Shown here piece after piece: positions 21,999-35,060 of a stretch of 64,000 nt of DNA (positions within the stretch are counted from its first letter, which is position 1; every line of letters starts with the position of its first letter). The stretch comes from Metellina segmentata. Its lineage: Eukaryota; Arthropoda; Arachnida; Araneae; Tetragnathidae. A program made the translations under genes and the position numbers. A model generated the notes under the pieces. That model made no database searches. It was given only the letters and a program-made list of their open reading frames with translations, and was not told where the DNA came from. The stretch is from positions 70,693,477 to 70,757,476 of the forward strand of contig OX375873.1 of the NCBI GenBank assembly GCA_947359465.1, written 5' to 3'.

Positions 21999-23770
21999 TT
22001 ATACAAATACAAATACAAATACAAATATTGACGACCAGCTACAGGCTCAAGCCCAACAAGGCTGGTCCTTTGTTTATGAATTCTCCAATTCCCACTGACT
22101 ATCCAATTGTGTCTTAAATTCGTACACTCCCTTTGAATTAACTATATTTTCTGGCAACGCGTTCCAACTGTCTATTACCCTATTAAAGTAGTAGTTTTTC
22201 CTTAAATCCCGATTAAAATGTGTCTTATTCAATTTATACCCATGGCCCCTTGTTCTGTTATCCCTATTGAAATTTAAGCCCTCTGTGTCCCCTTGTTTTA
22301 CAAACTTGAAAAGCTGAATCAAATCCCCCCTCCTTCTTCTTCTTTCCAGTGTGTACATGTTTAGCTTACTTAAACGTTCATTATAGTCGAAATTTGCTAG
22401 CCCCTTTATTATTTTTGTAGCTCTGTGCTGAACCCTTTCAATTGATTCTATGTCCTTTCTCATATATGGAGCCCAGAATTGTACAGCATATTCTAGATGT
22501 GGTCTTACTAAACCCTTATATAACGGCAAGATTATATTCTTATCCCTTGAAGTTACAGTCTTTTTAATATACCCCAATAACCTATTAGCCTTTTTACCCG
22601 CAGCTGAACATTGGTGACCCATTTTAAAATCCCTGTGAATTATCACCCCAAGATCCTTGACTGTTTCTCAGTCCTTTACCTTTACTCCCTGCAGACAGTA
22701 CTCGGCTCCACTATTCCTGTAACCCATATGCAGAACTTGACATTTCCCTACATTAAATGACATACCCCATTTTACAGCCCATTCGGATATCTTATCAAAA
22801 TCACCTTGTAAATTTTCTATCTGTAACTTGGTATCCACTGTCCCCCATATTTTTAAGTCATCTGCAAATATACTGATTCTATTCTTGATCCCCTGACCTA
22901 TATCATCTATGAAAATTATAAATAAAATTGGTCCCAAAACTGATCCCTGAGGCACCCCACTTATAACTTCTGTCCACTGTGAATAATTTCCTTTTACCTG
23001 CACTCTCTGCTTTCTACCCAATAACCAATTCTTTATCCATATTAATGTTTTTCCCTGAATCCCCAGCCTTTCCAATTTAAACATTAATGCCTCATGAGGT
23101 ACTTTATCAAAAGCCTTTTGAAAATCTATGTACATGATATCCACACTGCTCTTATTATCCAGCTCCTCAGTAATTTTTTCGTAGAACTTCAAAAGGTTTG
23201 TAGAGCAGGATCTGCCCTTCCTAAACCCATACTGATTCTCTGATAACAGTCCCCCCTCCTCCAAGTATAACATTATATGCTTTTTTAACAGAGATTCAAA
23301 TATTTTGCAAATTACTGATGTTAGACTTACTGGTCTATAGTTGCCCGGATCACTTTGTATTCCCTTTTTGAAAATTGGAGTTATGTTGGCCAACTTCCAA
23401 TCCATTGGCACCCAACCTGTGCTATATGTTGAATTAAATATCGTGTGAATTACTTCCCCCAGTTCTTCCGCGCATTCCACTAGTACTCTCGGAAAAATAT
23501 CGTCTGGCCCTGGTGCTTTAGATGGCTTAATTCTTTTCAACTGATGTACTATTTCTTCCCTGTTGAATTTGCATTCTTTAATTATACCCCCTGCAAAGGC
23601 TCCATCCTTGGGGTCCTTTTTTAAACTATAGTTACCATTGAAAACCCCCAGAAAAAAGTCATTTAACACGTTTGCCATTCACTCCTCGTCTTGAATTAAT
23701 TCACCTCCCTTCCCCTCTAACGGTTTATTTATATGATTTATTTTGATATTATGATAAAATGTATTTAGAA
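21999..23770 (-). mobile_element. 5'-truncated CR1-like LINE
   Basis: This non-LTR retrotransposon runs on the minus strand. The 3' end is a short-period tail (TATTTG repeats, 22001-22026), a hallmark of the CR1 group in place of poly(A). Only the reverse transcriptase part of ORF2 is present; the endonuclease and ORF1 are missing, consistent with 5' truncation on insertion. Both flanks are copies of the same minisatellite, so the element landed within that array and an exact target duplication cannot be picked out. Confidence 0.9.
22074..23678 (-). pseudogene. LINE reverse transcriptase (ORF2 part), one nonsense codon
   Basis: The first open part (23678-22668, 336 residues) holds the reverse transcriptase blocks: KAPGPDDIFP near 54-63, NYRPVSLTSV at 113-122, the catalytic YIDFQKAFDKVPH from 183, SGVPQGSVLGP at 240-250 and the FADD active site at 271-274. 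A stop at 22668-22670 interrupts an otherwise open frame. The same frame then continues to 22074 with the conserved C-terminal region (YKGLVRPHLEYAVQFWAP, RVQHRATKII, DSWNALPENIV). Another TGA lies just before the first Met (23679-23681), so the frame once extended upstream. Both stops could come from TGG Trp codons. The enzyme copies its own RNA at the target site. With one internal stop the copy is relatively young but broken. Confidence 0.93.
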
Positions 23771-23774
23771 AAAT

Positions 23775-24110
23775 TATGCTAATGTTTCCTTATTATTTCT
23801 TCAGATAGTATGTTAATGTTTCCTTACGATTTCTTCAGAAACTAGATTAATATTTGTTTCTTTCCTAATTCTTTAGATTTTATATAAATTCCTTGTCACT
23901 GAATACGAAGTTTTTGATCGAGACGCCTTTCTAGATTGACCTATTTTTCTAAGAAGTCTGGCTTTCTAATTTCTCTCTTTAAGGTACATCTATAAAATTG
24001 AAAAATAAATTAACATAATATTTGTAGAAATCATAAATAAACATTAGCATATTACAAATATTATGTTAATGTTTCTCAATGATTTCTTCAGATATTATGT
24101 TATATTTTGT
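23775..24110. repeat. Degenerate 34-nt minisatellite, right part
   Basis: Adjacent units such as ATAGTATGTTAATGTTTCCT plus TACGATTTCTTCAG are seen at 23775-23885, with further variants at 24050-24110. They match the left part at 21905-21998. Confidence 0.7.
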
Positions 24111-27100
24111 TTACGCTTCTTTTTTAATCAATCAATTCCTTATTGAAGCACGCACAGTTTCGTTCAAGACACATTTCAAAGGCAGAAAAAAGGAAGTAAC
24201 CCACCTTTACTAAGTTTGGAGCTCTAAAATAACAGCACAAATCTTTTTAAGAGAAATTATATCCAAAAGAAATGTATTGTTAAGCAATAAGTTTGGATTA
24301 TCTAAAAGATTAGATCATCTAAGCTGAACTTTCTATTGAAAGAGGACGAATAACACTCAGAGTATCATTCATGTGAAAGATGTTCAGGATAGTACAGATT
24401 TTGTTCAGAGGGAATAGAAAACTGATGTTACTTTTACCTTCATAGATTCCTGCTGATATAAGTTCCTGAAAAAAGTAGTCGGATAATACACCACAAGCTC
24501 AGGAGTCTTCATTTGAAGTCCTAATTGCGTAATTGATGCATATTCCTTACATCGATATTTTTTATTTAGAAAGTAATTATCAAATGTTTTGATGCTAGGG
24601 TGTTTCCTTGTTTTCAGCAAACATGGTTACTTTGTTTAAAGAGGATAAATGAGTGGAGCCACTTTTATTTATTTACTATAAATAAAAATGTTTTCACTTT
24701 TACTGAAATCAGAACGTGCTGAGATTAAAACGTTCATGAAAGCTTCTTCATGTTTATGTGCTTTTAAAAATAAGGAGTTGTTTAATCTTAGTATGGAAAT
24801 ATATTGTAATTATACAGTGCAATAAAATAGTAAATAATTCGTTTGCTTTCACTTTTAAATTAACATTTAAAGTATAATAAAATATTAATATTTGTTCAGC
24901 TATTTCAATGTATTGCATCAGTTAATACTATGACTTCGATTGAGAAGGGGCACCTGTCAGGCAAATATCATGTAATTGATATTAAGTTATAATCCCTTCA
25001 TATATATACTTAATAAAAACTATTTAACTTTTTATTTTATGCATTTTTTACTAAGGACAAGTAGTAAATAAAGGATATATTTAATTACTCGATTACATGC
25101 ATCCAAATTATTCTAGTTACATTCATAGCGTATAGAACTGTAAAGCAATGTTTCGAAATATATATTGTTATAAATTTTGAACTATTTATTAGTTGAAATC
25201 ACTTAGTAAAATTTCTAAATAATACGCTGATATTAACACGTAAAGTGATTAACTAGAATTGAGTTTTACCATGAGTTATGAACTATGACAAAGTAAATTG
25301 AAGTAGCACAAAGAAAATCTGAAGCAAAATTGGGAACATTTTGAATTTTAAAAAGCAAAGTATAGTATGGTAGTGGTATAGAGTACCAGTAAATTTTCAT
25401 GAGAGAATGAATTTAAATTTTTCTTCTCAGTATTTCAAAAGTATTTGGCATACTTCCATATAGTTTTCTACCATACAGTTCTTTCATATTCTAATGGCTG
25501 TATGTTTAAAATTTTATTCGGATGAAGATTCAAGTACCTGAAAATATTTTTGTCTCCAAACAGTTTGTTGGAAAACTTCCAAGTGTGAGATTTTATACCA
25601 ATTTTTCAAAACATTTTTCTCTAGTAAGTTAACAGGCGTGACGAAACGTCCTTAAAATGGTGTGAATATATTTTAGACTATTAATTTACGAAAACATAAA
25701 ATACTTTCTTCTATGACCTGCATTTTACCATTGAGAAACATATACCTACTTCTATTTGGGAAAAAGATCCATATGAATTTTGTCAATGGAAATTAAGTGG
25801 AATATTGATATTTTATGTATGAATTAGTTATTCTTGAAGCATGAACAGTTTCTTTGAGGTTTGCATATCTAAGATTGTTAAGACGGGAATATTTTATAAG
25901 TCACTTTTCAAAGAAAAGAAAATTTGTGCTTTAAAAGTAATATATCCGGCTAAAATGTTTTTATTCAAATATTTTCTTACCATTTATTTCATTCCAGGAG
26001 CCAAGCCGTAAGAAATATTAATTGGCAAAATGCTGTAGAGGTTCCTGTTATTTTTCGTCGGTGCAAAAATGAGCAAATAATATAGCAACTCAACAGTAAA
26101 TTGGAGAGAAGGAATAGTCCTAGAAACTTCGAACAGTTTCACTGAGTAGGAAACTTAAGTAAAGTGCACAACTGTAAAAAGTGGTCGTAATAACGATCAT
26201 TACTTGTGCGTTCCCCATTGCAAACCATGTAAAAAAGCGGAAAGCATTTCCAAAATGACTTAGGCACACGACTATTGATCCACAGATTTTACACAGGTTC
26301 GGAGAATGTTCTAAGTTCATAAAAACATTGAGCGTAAAAGCTATTTTTAAACCAAACACAAAATTCATCGTAAGTATTGTAGTCAAGAGTCCTCTCAGCA
26401 TTTCATATTCATGTTAAGTACATGCAGCATTTAAAAGAACGATGTTACGTTCTTTTCATTTTAACATAAATTAAAAGTAAGATGCTTTAGCTGTCAGCAA
26501 TGTTTAAAATCTAGTATGATATATTTGGTCAATTTTATCAAAACGCGTCAGCAATTTGTGTCCCTGATCAGATCCATTTCGACTACATTCTTCTAAAGTG
26601 ATAAATTGGTAAATGTAAGAAATACAACGGACATGTTCAAAATGGTAGGCAATTAGTCTAAAAGTTTACAAATTAAATATAACATTAATCTTAGTTATTT
26701 GATATGCTGCTAAATGGAATTTTGAAGAAACAGTTTATTTGATTTTACCCTGAAAGTGATTTCTATGAGATATGTCGTACATCAAAGTCTGATCAGTTTT
26801 TCTAAATACAAAATACCCCGTAAAGACTGTAACCAGGTGGTTTGATTTAAGAAATAATTTCATATCTGAACGAGACAAAAAAGGACACCGCTGTATTAAT
26901 CTACCAAAAAATATTTAATGTTGATATTTGTTCCAATAATACTAGTACTAGAAGGTTTAGTGTTGGAACGGTAGATAAGTTTGTCACAGTATCTCTCATC
27001 TAAGGTTTAGGAATGATTGAACTAGACAGTTGCTACCATCAGTTGATCTAGTATTTCTGTCTGCTTGAGATCGTGCGAACTTTATAGAATTCAAGGTTTA

Positions 27101-28679
27101 CTTCCATTTGAGTGGTGGTGCAATGAATGATTCTAACCGTTTGACTGTTATATTGTTGGTTTTAAAACTTAGTGAGGGCAGGGCTATAGTTTTGCAATTA
27201 CATTGAACAGCAAGAGCCAGACTATGATAGTAGTTGAAACGGTGGCTATTTTTAGTGTCTGAGAGTTATTTGAAATGTTTACTATTCACTGTAGACGATC
27301 TATCGAAATGTATGCCGAATGTGGAGAGTGCAATTTCGTCTGTTCAAAATTGTATGTGTTCGTAACCATATCCGCCAGTAACCAATGGACTTGTTCGAAT
27401 GAGGATAATGAACTTTCAGTACACCAAAAAGTATTTCATGGTTACGATTCGTTGCTCTATTACATACAGTACTTTATTGAAAGTTAGTTATTAAAGCGAG
27501 GGGAGGGATAAATTCTTCACGCATTAAAATTTTTAATATACAAATATACTGTCGAATATTTTAAAATTTTGTGCAGAATAAATATAATGAAAAAGACATA
27601 TTGATATTTTTAACATAGAAAAATTCTAATAAATTTAATAGAGTTCGCAGAATGTATGTGGAATTTTTGGAACAGTTCAGTGTTTCGAAAAATTAATTTA
27701 ATAGATAAAAATATTTTTCAGTCTATATTACTGCTATCTTATCCTTGATTCTATAAGCAAAACTTTACTGTATAAAGCATTTATAGAACAGCTCGAGTAA
27801 CTTATTTTATTTTCAGGAAACGCTCTCGATGCATTTAACAATGAATAGTTGATATAAATCTCCTTTAATATATTTTGTGGCAGTTTTTACCTTCATGTCT
27901 TAAAACCTTTTCAGCTTGAAGCTTAAAAATGTAAAAGTGAGAATTTAGGAAGCTGGCGAAAAATTCACATTCCACAAGGGGCAGTTTTGTTTTGAAAATG
28001 AATGCAAAAAGAACCACTTTATCTCTTCGATTTTGCTTTTCTGGAGAGTTTTAGCAGAATGTTGCGAGAAAAAGTATCTCATTGTATATTTATTGAACGA
28101 GAAAATGTTGCTTAGAGACCTGAAACTAAGAATCAATCACTTTGCTTGACAATGTGAAAGGTTTATGTGCATATATTCCAATGGTTATGCGACATAAATA
28201 CATTTATAATCGCAGTGTGATTCTTAAAAAAATCCGCGGTTCTTAAAACAACTGCACCGTTATAACATCTTATTGATAGTATTAGAAATTAAAAGATCAG
28301 GATATATTCAATTGTAAGAGTGCAAATGCACATATTTGGGTATTTCACTGTCATAGAGCTACAAATTTCGTCACCTACATTTCAAGGTAATTCGGTTATC
28401 ATGCGTTATTGTTATATATCCAGTTGAAACTAGAGATAGACAGGTTAGTCATTTAAAATCGTTTTTGCACCAATCACATATGTATGATGCACATTTCATC
28501 TTGAATGTCTATTCAATTATCTATTTATTGGTAAGATCTAACCACTTGTTTCCTTCCAAATTCTCAAAAGAATATCAAAATTTAAAATGAATTCTATATA
28601 ATTTTATATTTGAATCAGAATTTCCAGTGTAGAGTAAATTGTAACTTTAAATCTATAGTAACTTCAAATGTCCTCTCGC
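24111..28679. other. AT-rich DNA without a recognisable gene
   Basis: A 4.6-kb stretch without any family I recognise. The longest open frames (26120-26401 minus, 27275-27487 plus) have AT-driven composition and no known motif. No tRNA, TIR pair or long tandem repeat stood out. Confidence 0.5.
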
Positions 28680-28880
28680 TGACGTGGTGTGAAAGTTTGG
28701 AGATTTAGATAGTGAGTTGTCAACTCACACGCAGGTGTGTTTTCATCAACTGACCATGGATCAAAATTACGAGGCTTGTTGTTCCTCGGATCTTTCCCTG
28801 AGAAATCAATCCAGGACCTTTATCAATAGTCAGTTGTGTTGCTGCAGACAAACTTTTTACTAACTACGTACCTACCAACC
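28680..28880 (+). mobile_element. 5'-truncated SINE (copy B)
   Basis: Only the 3' half is present: CTGACCATGGATCAAAATTACGAGG, TCCTCGGATCTTTCCCTGAG and ATAGTCAGTTGTGTTGCT match the 3' half of the SINEs at 41434-43010 and 16700-17016. The tRNA head is missing. Confidence 0.72.
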
Positions 28881-29028
28881 TTCTATTTTAGTGAATCGAC
28901 AAAATATACGAGTTAAAGTTGCTAAAATATTTTAAATACTGGCTAGCAAAATTATCCGGCATTAGCCCGGGATAAATTAGCTAACTGCAATGAAAAATTG
29001 ACAAGAGAGAATAATCGCTTTTCTTATC

Positions 29029-29040
<12 letters not shown>

Positions 29041-29123
<83 letters not shown>
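29041..29123. repeat. (TA)n microsatellite
   Basis: A pure TA run of about 83 nt that seems to have grown from the TA-rich 5' end of the Helitron-like element. Confidence 0.95.
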
Positions 29124-29126
<3 letters not shown>

Positions 29127-29840
29127 ACCGCTTAAATAGCAGTAATCAGTTAGTCTACACATTATCTAGGTAATGTGCAAATTAACTAGGGTGATCCATT
29201 AAAGTGCTGAAAACTGTTTCATTTCTCAAATTACCTAGGTAATCTGCAAATTTATTAGATAATCTGCACATCACCTACTAGGCACTTGTTAAAGTGAAAA
29301 TAAGATAGTTGCTGGATCAACAACAACGTTTCTGTACGCTTAAATTAACATAGTGTTATTTATTTATTTTTCGTTACCTAAAGAATCACGTTAATACAAT
29401 CAAAATCAACAAATTAGTTGATAGAATCAATCATCAATCAATTAAAAAATTATAATGGAAATAATCAAACGGCACAAATTCACGGCACATATCATGACAC
29501 AAATTCACTCGCTAACAGGCAGAAACGAATTTGAAAACAGAAATAGCTATGCTACGCACTGGTAGTCGATGCAAATTATGAGAAATAAAAACAATCGGCG
29601 AAGACAAGAAACTGGGGAAACCAAACTCAAACTAAAAGTGGAAGGAGAGGAGAAGGTGCAAGGAAAGGAAATGAGAGAAACAAACTTTTGAACTTTAACG
29701 ATACGTGAGCTGTTAATGTGCATATTACCTACGTTAAATGCGAAAAACTCTTGATTCCGCAAGTTAACGGAGCAAATCAGTTAATCTGTAGATTAGCTAT
29801 GTAATGTGCACATTAACGGCTTTCGAGCTTCAGCGGTAAC
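29124..29840. mobile_element. MITE-like element nested in the Helitron
   Basis: The ends are short inverted repeats, GTTACCGCT and AGCGGTAAC. The 8-bp flanks ATATATAT and ATATGTAT match at 7 of 8 positions, but in TA repeats this proves little. Subterminal motifs such as AATGTGCANATTAAC and ATTACCTAGGTAAT recur on both strands. No transposase is present. The superfamily is open. Confidence 0.6.
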
Positions 29841-30590
29841 ATATGTATAAAAAAAGTTGCCGTCGTCACTGTGGCCGCAGGATTGAAAACTCGCTTTTTT
29901 CGCTTGATTGTTAGACGGTTTCCCGAGGAAGTACGGATCCGAAAGTTACGAAATTAACCTTGTTTGTTCAAAAGTGTACAGGGAACAAGACGGAGAAATT
30001 TTTTTTCCGATGCGGCTACTAGTTTAGGGTGCATAAGTGTCAAGTCGAAAAAAGCGAAATTTCTAACGCCAGTGAGAAAAACACGTACACATTTTCAGTC
30101 TTAAGCTCTGAGGTTTTTTGGAGTACCTCTAAACGTAAATTTTTGCAGCTTGCCGAGTTTGTTTGGACATTTCAATTTGGTTCCTGATAATATTTTTTTC
30201 TGAAATTCGGAAAAAATCGTGACATTTTCGTTATTTTTTTCTTAAAATTCCATATCTATAGCTTAATACTATTTTTTTTTAAGATTTGGAAACTATACTG
30301 GAAACCTTAGACTGCACTTTTTCCTAAGGCATAATTTTTTTTAAAAATTGGTTCATAAATAAAATTGATGCGACGAAAAGTATAATTTTGCGATAGTATA
30401 CAAATTTTTCATCGTAGATAGGAAACGCTACAGCCTACTAACTGGCTTTGAGGTGAAACTCGCTGTGACGTCATGGAAATAGAATACGTTTGCGAAAGGA
30501 GTGTTGGTTTGGAGAAGCAAACCACATCTAATTGCGTAGCAATGAACGGGGGTTGGCGAGCTTAGGCGAGCAGGGATTGGAGCCCCCCAG

Positions 30591-33500
30591 TTCATGGAAA
30601 AAATTTATGATCATTTAAGTATCCGGAAAAATATTTAAACACCCTTTGAACATTTTTATAGTCTATAGTTTACTTTGGATTGTAATTGTCTTCATACATA
30701 TCCATTCATATGACACACTTCCGATGCATCGCAAAGCCCATTGAACGACAAAGATATAAAAGGAGGTACAAAGGGGACTATTACAAAATAATTTTGAGAT
30801 TTGGAGATAGTACCTAATGAAACTGCCCCGTTTCTTGTATAAAACTAAATGGTGAGTGGTAAATGGTATGAGGTGAGAAGAGTGCTTACTCTTTTGTATT
30901 GTCGACAAAAGTCGACAAAGCGTTTACATCGAAGTGGGTCGAAAAGGGGTCAGCAAAAAGGGTCGTAAAACGTCTTCGTCACAAAAAGGATGAGAAAAAT
31001 AATTGCAATTCGTTACATAAGACAGTACACGTAATGGAAAAAGAAGAAGATAAATCGAGTATATCGGGCTCGTGAAGGCCGAATACACCAAATCGAATTG
31101 AGTTCATGAGGGTTATACTTCGGAAAGAAAAAATAAGTTAAGCACATAGAGTATTAGAATTTAAATTTTATAATTTATCCAACATTCTCCACTGTATCCA
31201 AAATTTTTAAAATCGTATCTCCAAATACCTTAAATAACCAATAAAATAATTTTTGAAAGGAGAATTTTTCTCATGGCTGAAGAGGTGAAGCTGTACATTT
31301 AGTTTCTTTTAAAGCAATGATCAATGCTTTTGATTTAAACCTCGCATATTCATATTACTAAGTATTTTTGTATATATATAAAAGCCCATTAAATTACAAC
31401 AATCATCAATTTACTTCCCCACAAGAAGAAAAACTGAAGACTAAACTTTTACCACAGATTTACGTCCAATATGACTGCATTTACTGTAAAATTTTGCACC
31501 AGATAACTGTAACTTAAATAATCAAGCAAAATATTAGCTTTTCTTTATCAAATTACATTACCATTTCCATATCTTATGAAACACATCCCATCGATTCAGT
31601 GTGAGATGGACGGATCTAGTCCTCGCATTAGGTGAATGTTATCGTGGAAACTATGCCTGGCCACTTTGTAGTTCACTACAGTATGATGACAATATTATGT
31701 CTAATCAGTTCTCCGCTTAACTAATAGTTGGAACATGCCTGACCACCGTATTCCAACTAATGCTGTTGGCACGTAACTGTGTGAACAATTTCTGGCGTAT
31801 CGCCCTACCTACAACATTACTTCTTCATAATGATCTGAATTGAAATACAGAGATATAAGCAAACAATCCAAAAAAAGTTTAGAGTTTTTAAATTTGTAAT
31901 GTTTTGTGTTTTTTTTTTTTAATTTGAAATTTGAAGTCAAAAGTGGATATTTCTATTTGAACTTATGAAATTTGGACTCGATTTGATGAGACGTTATCTT
32001 ATGCATATGAATTTATATAAGATATTAGTACTTGTAAAATGGTACCTTTGATTTGTTTTATACTAAAAAATATACACACTAGAAGCGATTCTGCTTTTTC
32101 AACTAGTGTACATTGTTTTATGAATTCCTCTAAATGTTTGCTTCTTAAGGGAGATATTTAAGAAGAATATTTGCTGAACTGTATCAATGGAATTTAGAAC
32201 AACTATCTGTTTGTTACGTTGACAAATAATAACATTTAAATGGGTCTTTTGAGTAAGTATTCTGCAAAAACAAGCGGATTGTCATTTCAACGACAATAGC
32301 TAACTCCGTAATAAAAACTTTACGTTGTCCTATCAGTCCGCAGTAGTCTATCTATGTTACATGCATTCATATTTTATACAATATATGTGAATTTTATACT
32401 TGTGCATAAGGCCATTCTTTATATCACGCGAGGACAGACACAAAGGTCTGATGAGTGTTGAGCTCGACCTTCTTCATCAAATTTCGCTTGCCCAGTTATT
32501 CAAAGACTTTCTTTAATTGATTAATTAGAAGATAATTCGTTTTGTAAAGCGTATTGTTGGCATATAGAATACTTAACACGAAATCGCGCAATCACACATT
32601 TACATATATATTCTCAAAAATATATCAGTAAACCTCGTATTATTTAATTTAGTAAGAGCTTGTTAGAAACATAAATTAGTTACAGATCGTAAGAGACTCT
32701 ATAAACTGTAGAGAAATTTATACTTTGTTTTGGTTATTATGTATTATAACCAGGACAAAAAAGGCAGTCTGTCTGCATTTCAGTTTTGTTGCTTTTAAAA
32801 TGTTAATAGCTTCTTTTACAGAACACACGTTAAATACTTTGCAGCACCCACAACAGTCTACATATAGTACTTTTTTATTTCCATTGGTTAGGGCACAACC
32901 CTAATACTATCTAAAGATTAAGCATAACACAAAAAAAAACGAGCAAGGAGAAGCAAACAGTAAAAATATATTCTAAAGTTCTGTGGCCTCTTAATAACTA
33001 GACACCCAATAAATGTTCTTTTAAAGTTTTACGTGAAACAAATTGTTTCAGTTTATTACTTCCTCAGAATCACAGAGTGTGCAGCAGTGTATTTAAACGA
33101 ACAAAAAATTTCAACTTGAATTTTTCTTCCAAATTGATGACATGTCTTAATAAAATGTTAAAATGTTAACTTAAAATAATATTTCAACTAAAGGCACAAC
33201 AAATTCAGAATCACTTCAGCTTGAGGCTATTTGAAAAATAAAATCTTGATTTTAATCGATCTAGTGATATCCTCATAAGGGAAGGAATGAAAAGATGAAT
33301 ATGAACTCATATTACTGAATTAAAGAGAACATGTTATCAGAACGTATTACACTATTCTTGGAAGGTGTTATAGTTTTCATGAAAGGTATATTACAAAGCT
33401 TGAAACGTCAAAGCTCTCTTTGTGAGATTTGAATATTGATTATGCAACTTTTAAGTTCATAAATTATTCATGCCAGTATTTCAAAATTATATTTACATTT

Positions 33501-33725
33501 GGAAAGATGGTATGAAGCTGTAATTTTGAATATTTCATTTACAACATCAATGCATTTTTATAAATATACCTTACAACTACCGCTATCCAAGTTTTAAGAA
33601 AAAATGTTTACAATTGAAAATTTTTCAAAACATGTTACTTTGAAGTTTTACCAATGTGAAAAGTTATTTCATCTGTAAGACTGAAAAAGTTCCACTTTAT
33701 TTTTGGTTTCAGTGAAAAATTTTAA

Positions 33726-33807
<82 letters not shown>

Positions 33808-33956
33808 AATTCTACAGTTAAAATAATCTAGCTTTGGCTATGGCTACGATAAGAACTAGTGCTGAAATATTAAGTCTCTGTAAATGATAGCAGAATAATG
33901 AAAATTATTTTAATTAGATGAACTATATTACATTATTAATTCTGTAAACATAATAA
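30591..33956. other. AT-rich DNA without a recognisable gene
   Basis: Apart from a (TA)n tract at 33729-33804 I see nothing firm. An open stretch without a start at about 30868-31068 (plus; FTSKWVEKGSAKRVVKRL) is vaguely like a transposase helix-turn-helix but far too weak to call. Confidence 0.5.
33729..33804. repeat. (TA)n microsatellite
   Basis: A pure TA run of about 76 nt. Confidence 0.95.
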
Positions 33957-34072
33957 TCTATGTAAATAAGAATGGAGTGCTTGTTTGTACTTTCAATATT
34001 TTCGACTCATTTCAAGTTTTATATCCGTTTTGGACTTTTCTGATGCCAAATCCGCCTTTTTCTGGTTTGGTG

Positions 34073-34115
34073 TCTGTCTGTCTGTATGTCCATCTGTCTG
34101 TCTGTATGTATGTGC
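34073..34115. repeat. Imperfect (TCTG)n microsatellite
   Basis: Runs of TCTG interleaved with TATG and CATC units. Confidence 0.85.
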
Positions 34116-34979
34116 CCTATACATGTCCACACGCAGTTTAAGATATTTTCATGGAAATTTGCATACAGTGCGTACCTATCTTCATTTAGTGAGTGGAATT
34201 GGTTGCGAAAGTCTGTCTGTCCGTATTTTTGTTCTATTCTCGATTTTGTGTGTTGTGTGTTTGTGTAGCCATCACATGAATTTTATTCCAGATATTTGAT
34301 TGCCAATGTGTTTTAATTTATACACTATCTATTAGTTTAGTAAATACAATATTAAAGATTTTTTATTGTTATATTTAGATGAGTTTCATGCTAAAACACC
34401 TGAGTAAGTATACTTAAATCAACCATAATTTGGTAGTTTTGGAAAAATTGGAATGTCTATTGAATATTACGATTACTTCGATTGCTTTACCAATACTGCT
34501 GAAAAAGTAATTATTCTTCAAAAAAATTATATTTTTTAATGGAATTTCAGCTTTGATACTTCATTTATTTCGAGTCTTATTTTTGTTCTTTGCGCAATGA
34601 AAACGATTTCGGAATATTTGAGACAGACGATATTTTTCAACGAATCGAGAATGAACAAGATCGCTTTCGAGCAGTGATATTTTCTGTTTCTTTCGCTTTG
34701 AATTAATTTCACATTTCTAAATTTTGTGCACTTTTAGTTGTAATTTGTGGCAACTGTGCAAGATCAAGAGATAAAAATGAATCACAAATTAATATCTTCA
34801 GAACAATTTTTTCCGACATCTTTTATATTGTTCTATTTTACTGTTTTCTGCTTTAAATATTTATTATTTTAAGAAATGTGTTTTCCTCCTCATCACATGC
34901 AACAGCACCACAAAGTATTAAACTTAAAAATGTTAGGTAAGTCAGTATAAATTTTCAGTAAATTTAAGTGTAGTTGTGC

Positions 34980-35060
34980 CATTATTGAAAGAATAATGTC
35001 GTTATTTAAAGAAAAATGTCTTTATTTAAAGAATAATGCCGTTATTGAAAGGATAATAAT
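34980..35060. repeat. Tandem repeat of about 20 nt, four units
   Basis: Units of the type GTTATTTAAAGAATAATGCC follow each other with a few changes (TTATTGAAAG in the outer ones). It lies inside the second Helitron-like element. Confidence 0.8.

Larger units (their letters stand above)
29027..30590 (+). mobile_element. Non-autonomous Helitron-like element, copy 2, with nested MITE
   Basis: It starts TCTATATATAAA after A29026 and ends at about 30590 before T30591. The 3' end is a mutated form of the copy 1 hairpin (GGGATTGGAGCCCCCCAG). Shared blocks with copy 1 include GCAGGATTGAAAACTCGC, CGGTTTCCCGAGGAAGTAC, GATGCGGCTA and GGGGGTTGGCGAGC. The 5' TA-rich start has expanded into a long (TA)n run, and a 717-bp MITE-like element sits in it. 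No Rep/helicase gene is present. Confidence 0.72.

Noticed and set aside
30868..31068. A mariner helix-turn-helix fragment
   Set aside because: Only a loose likeness to WV-K-G-type helix-turn-helix segments, with no catalytic motif or TIR nearby.
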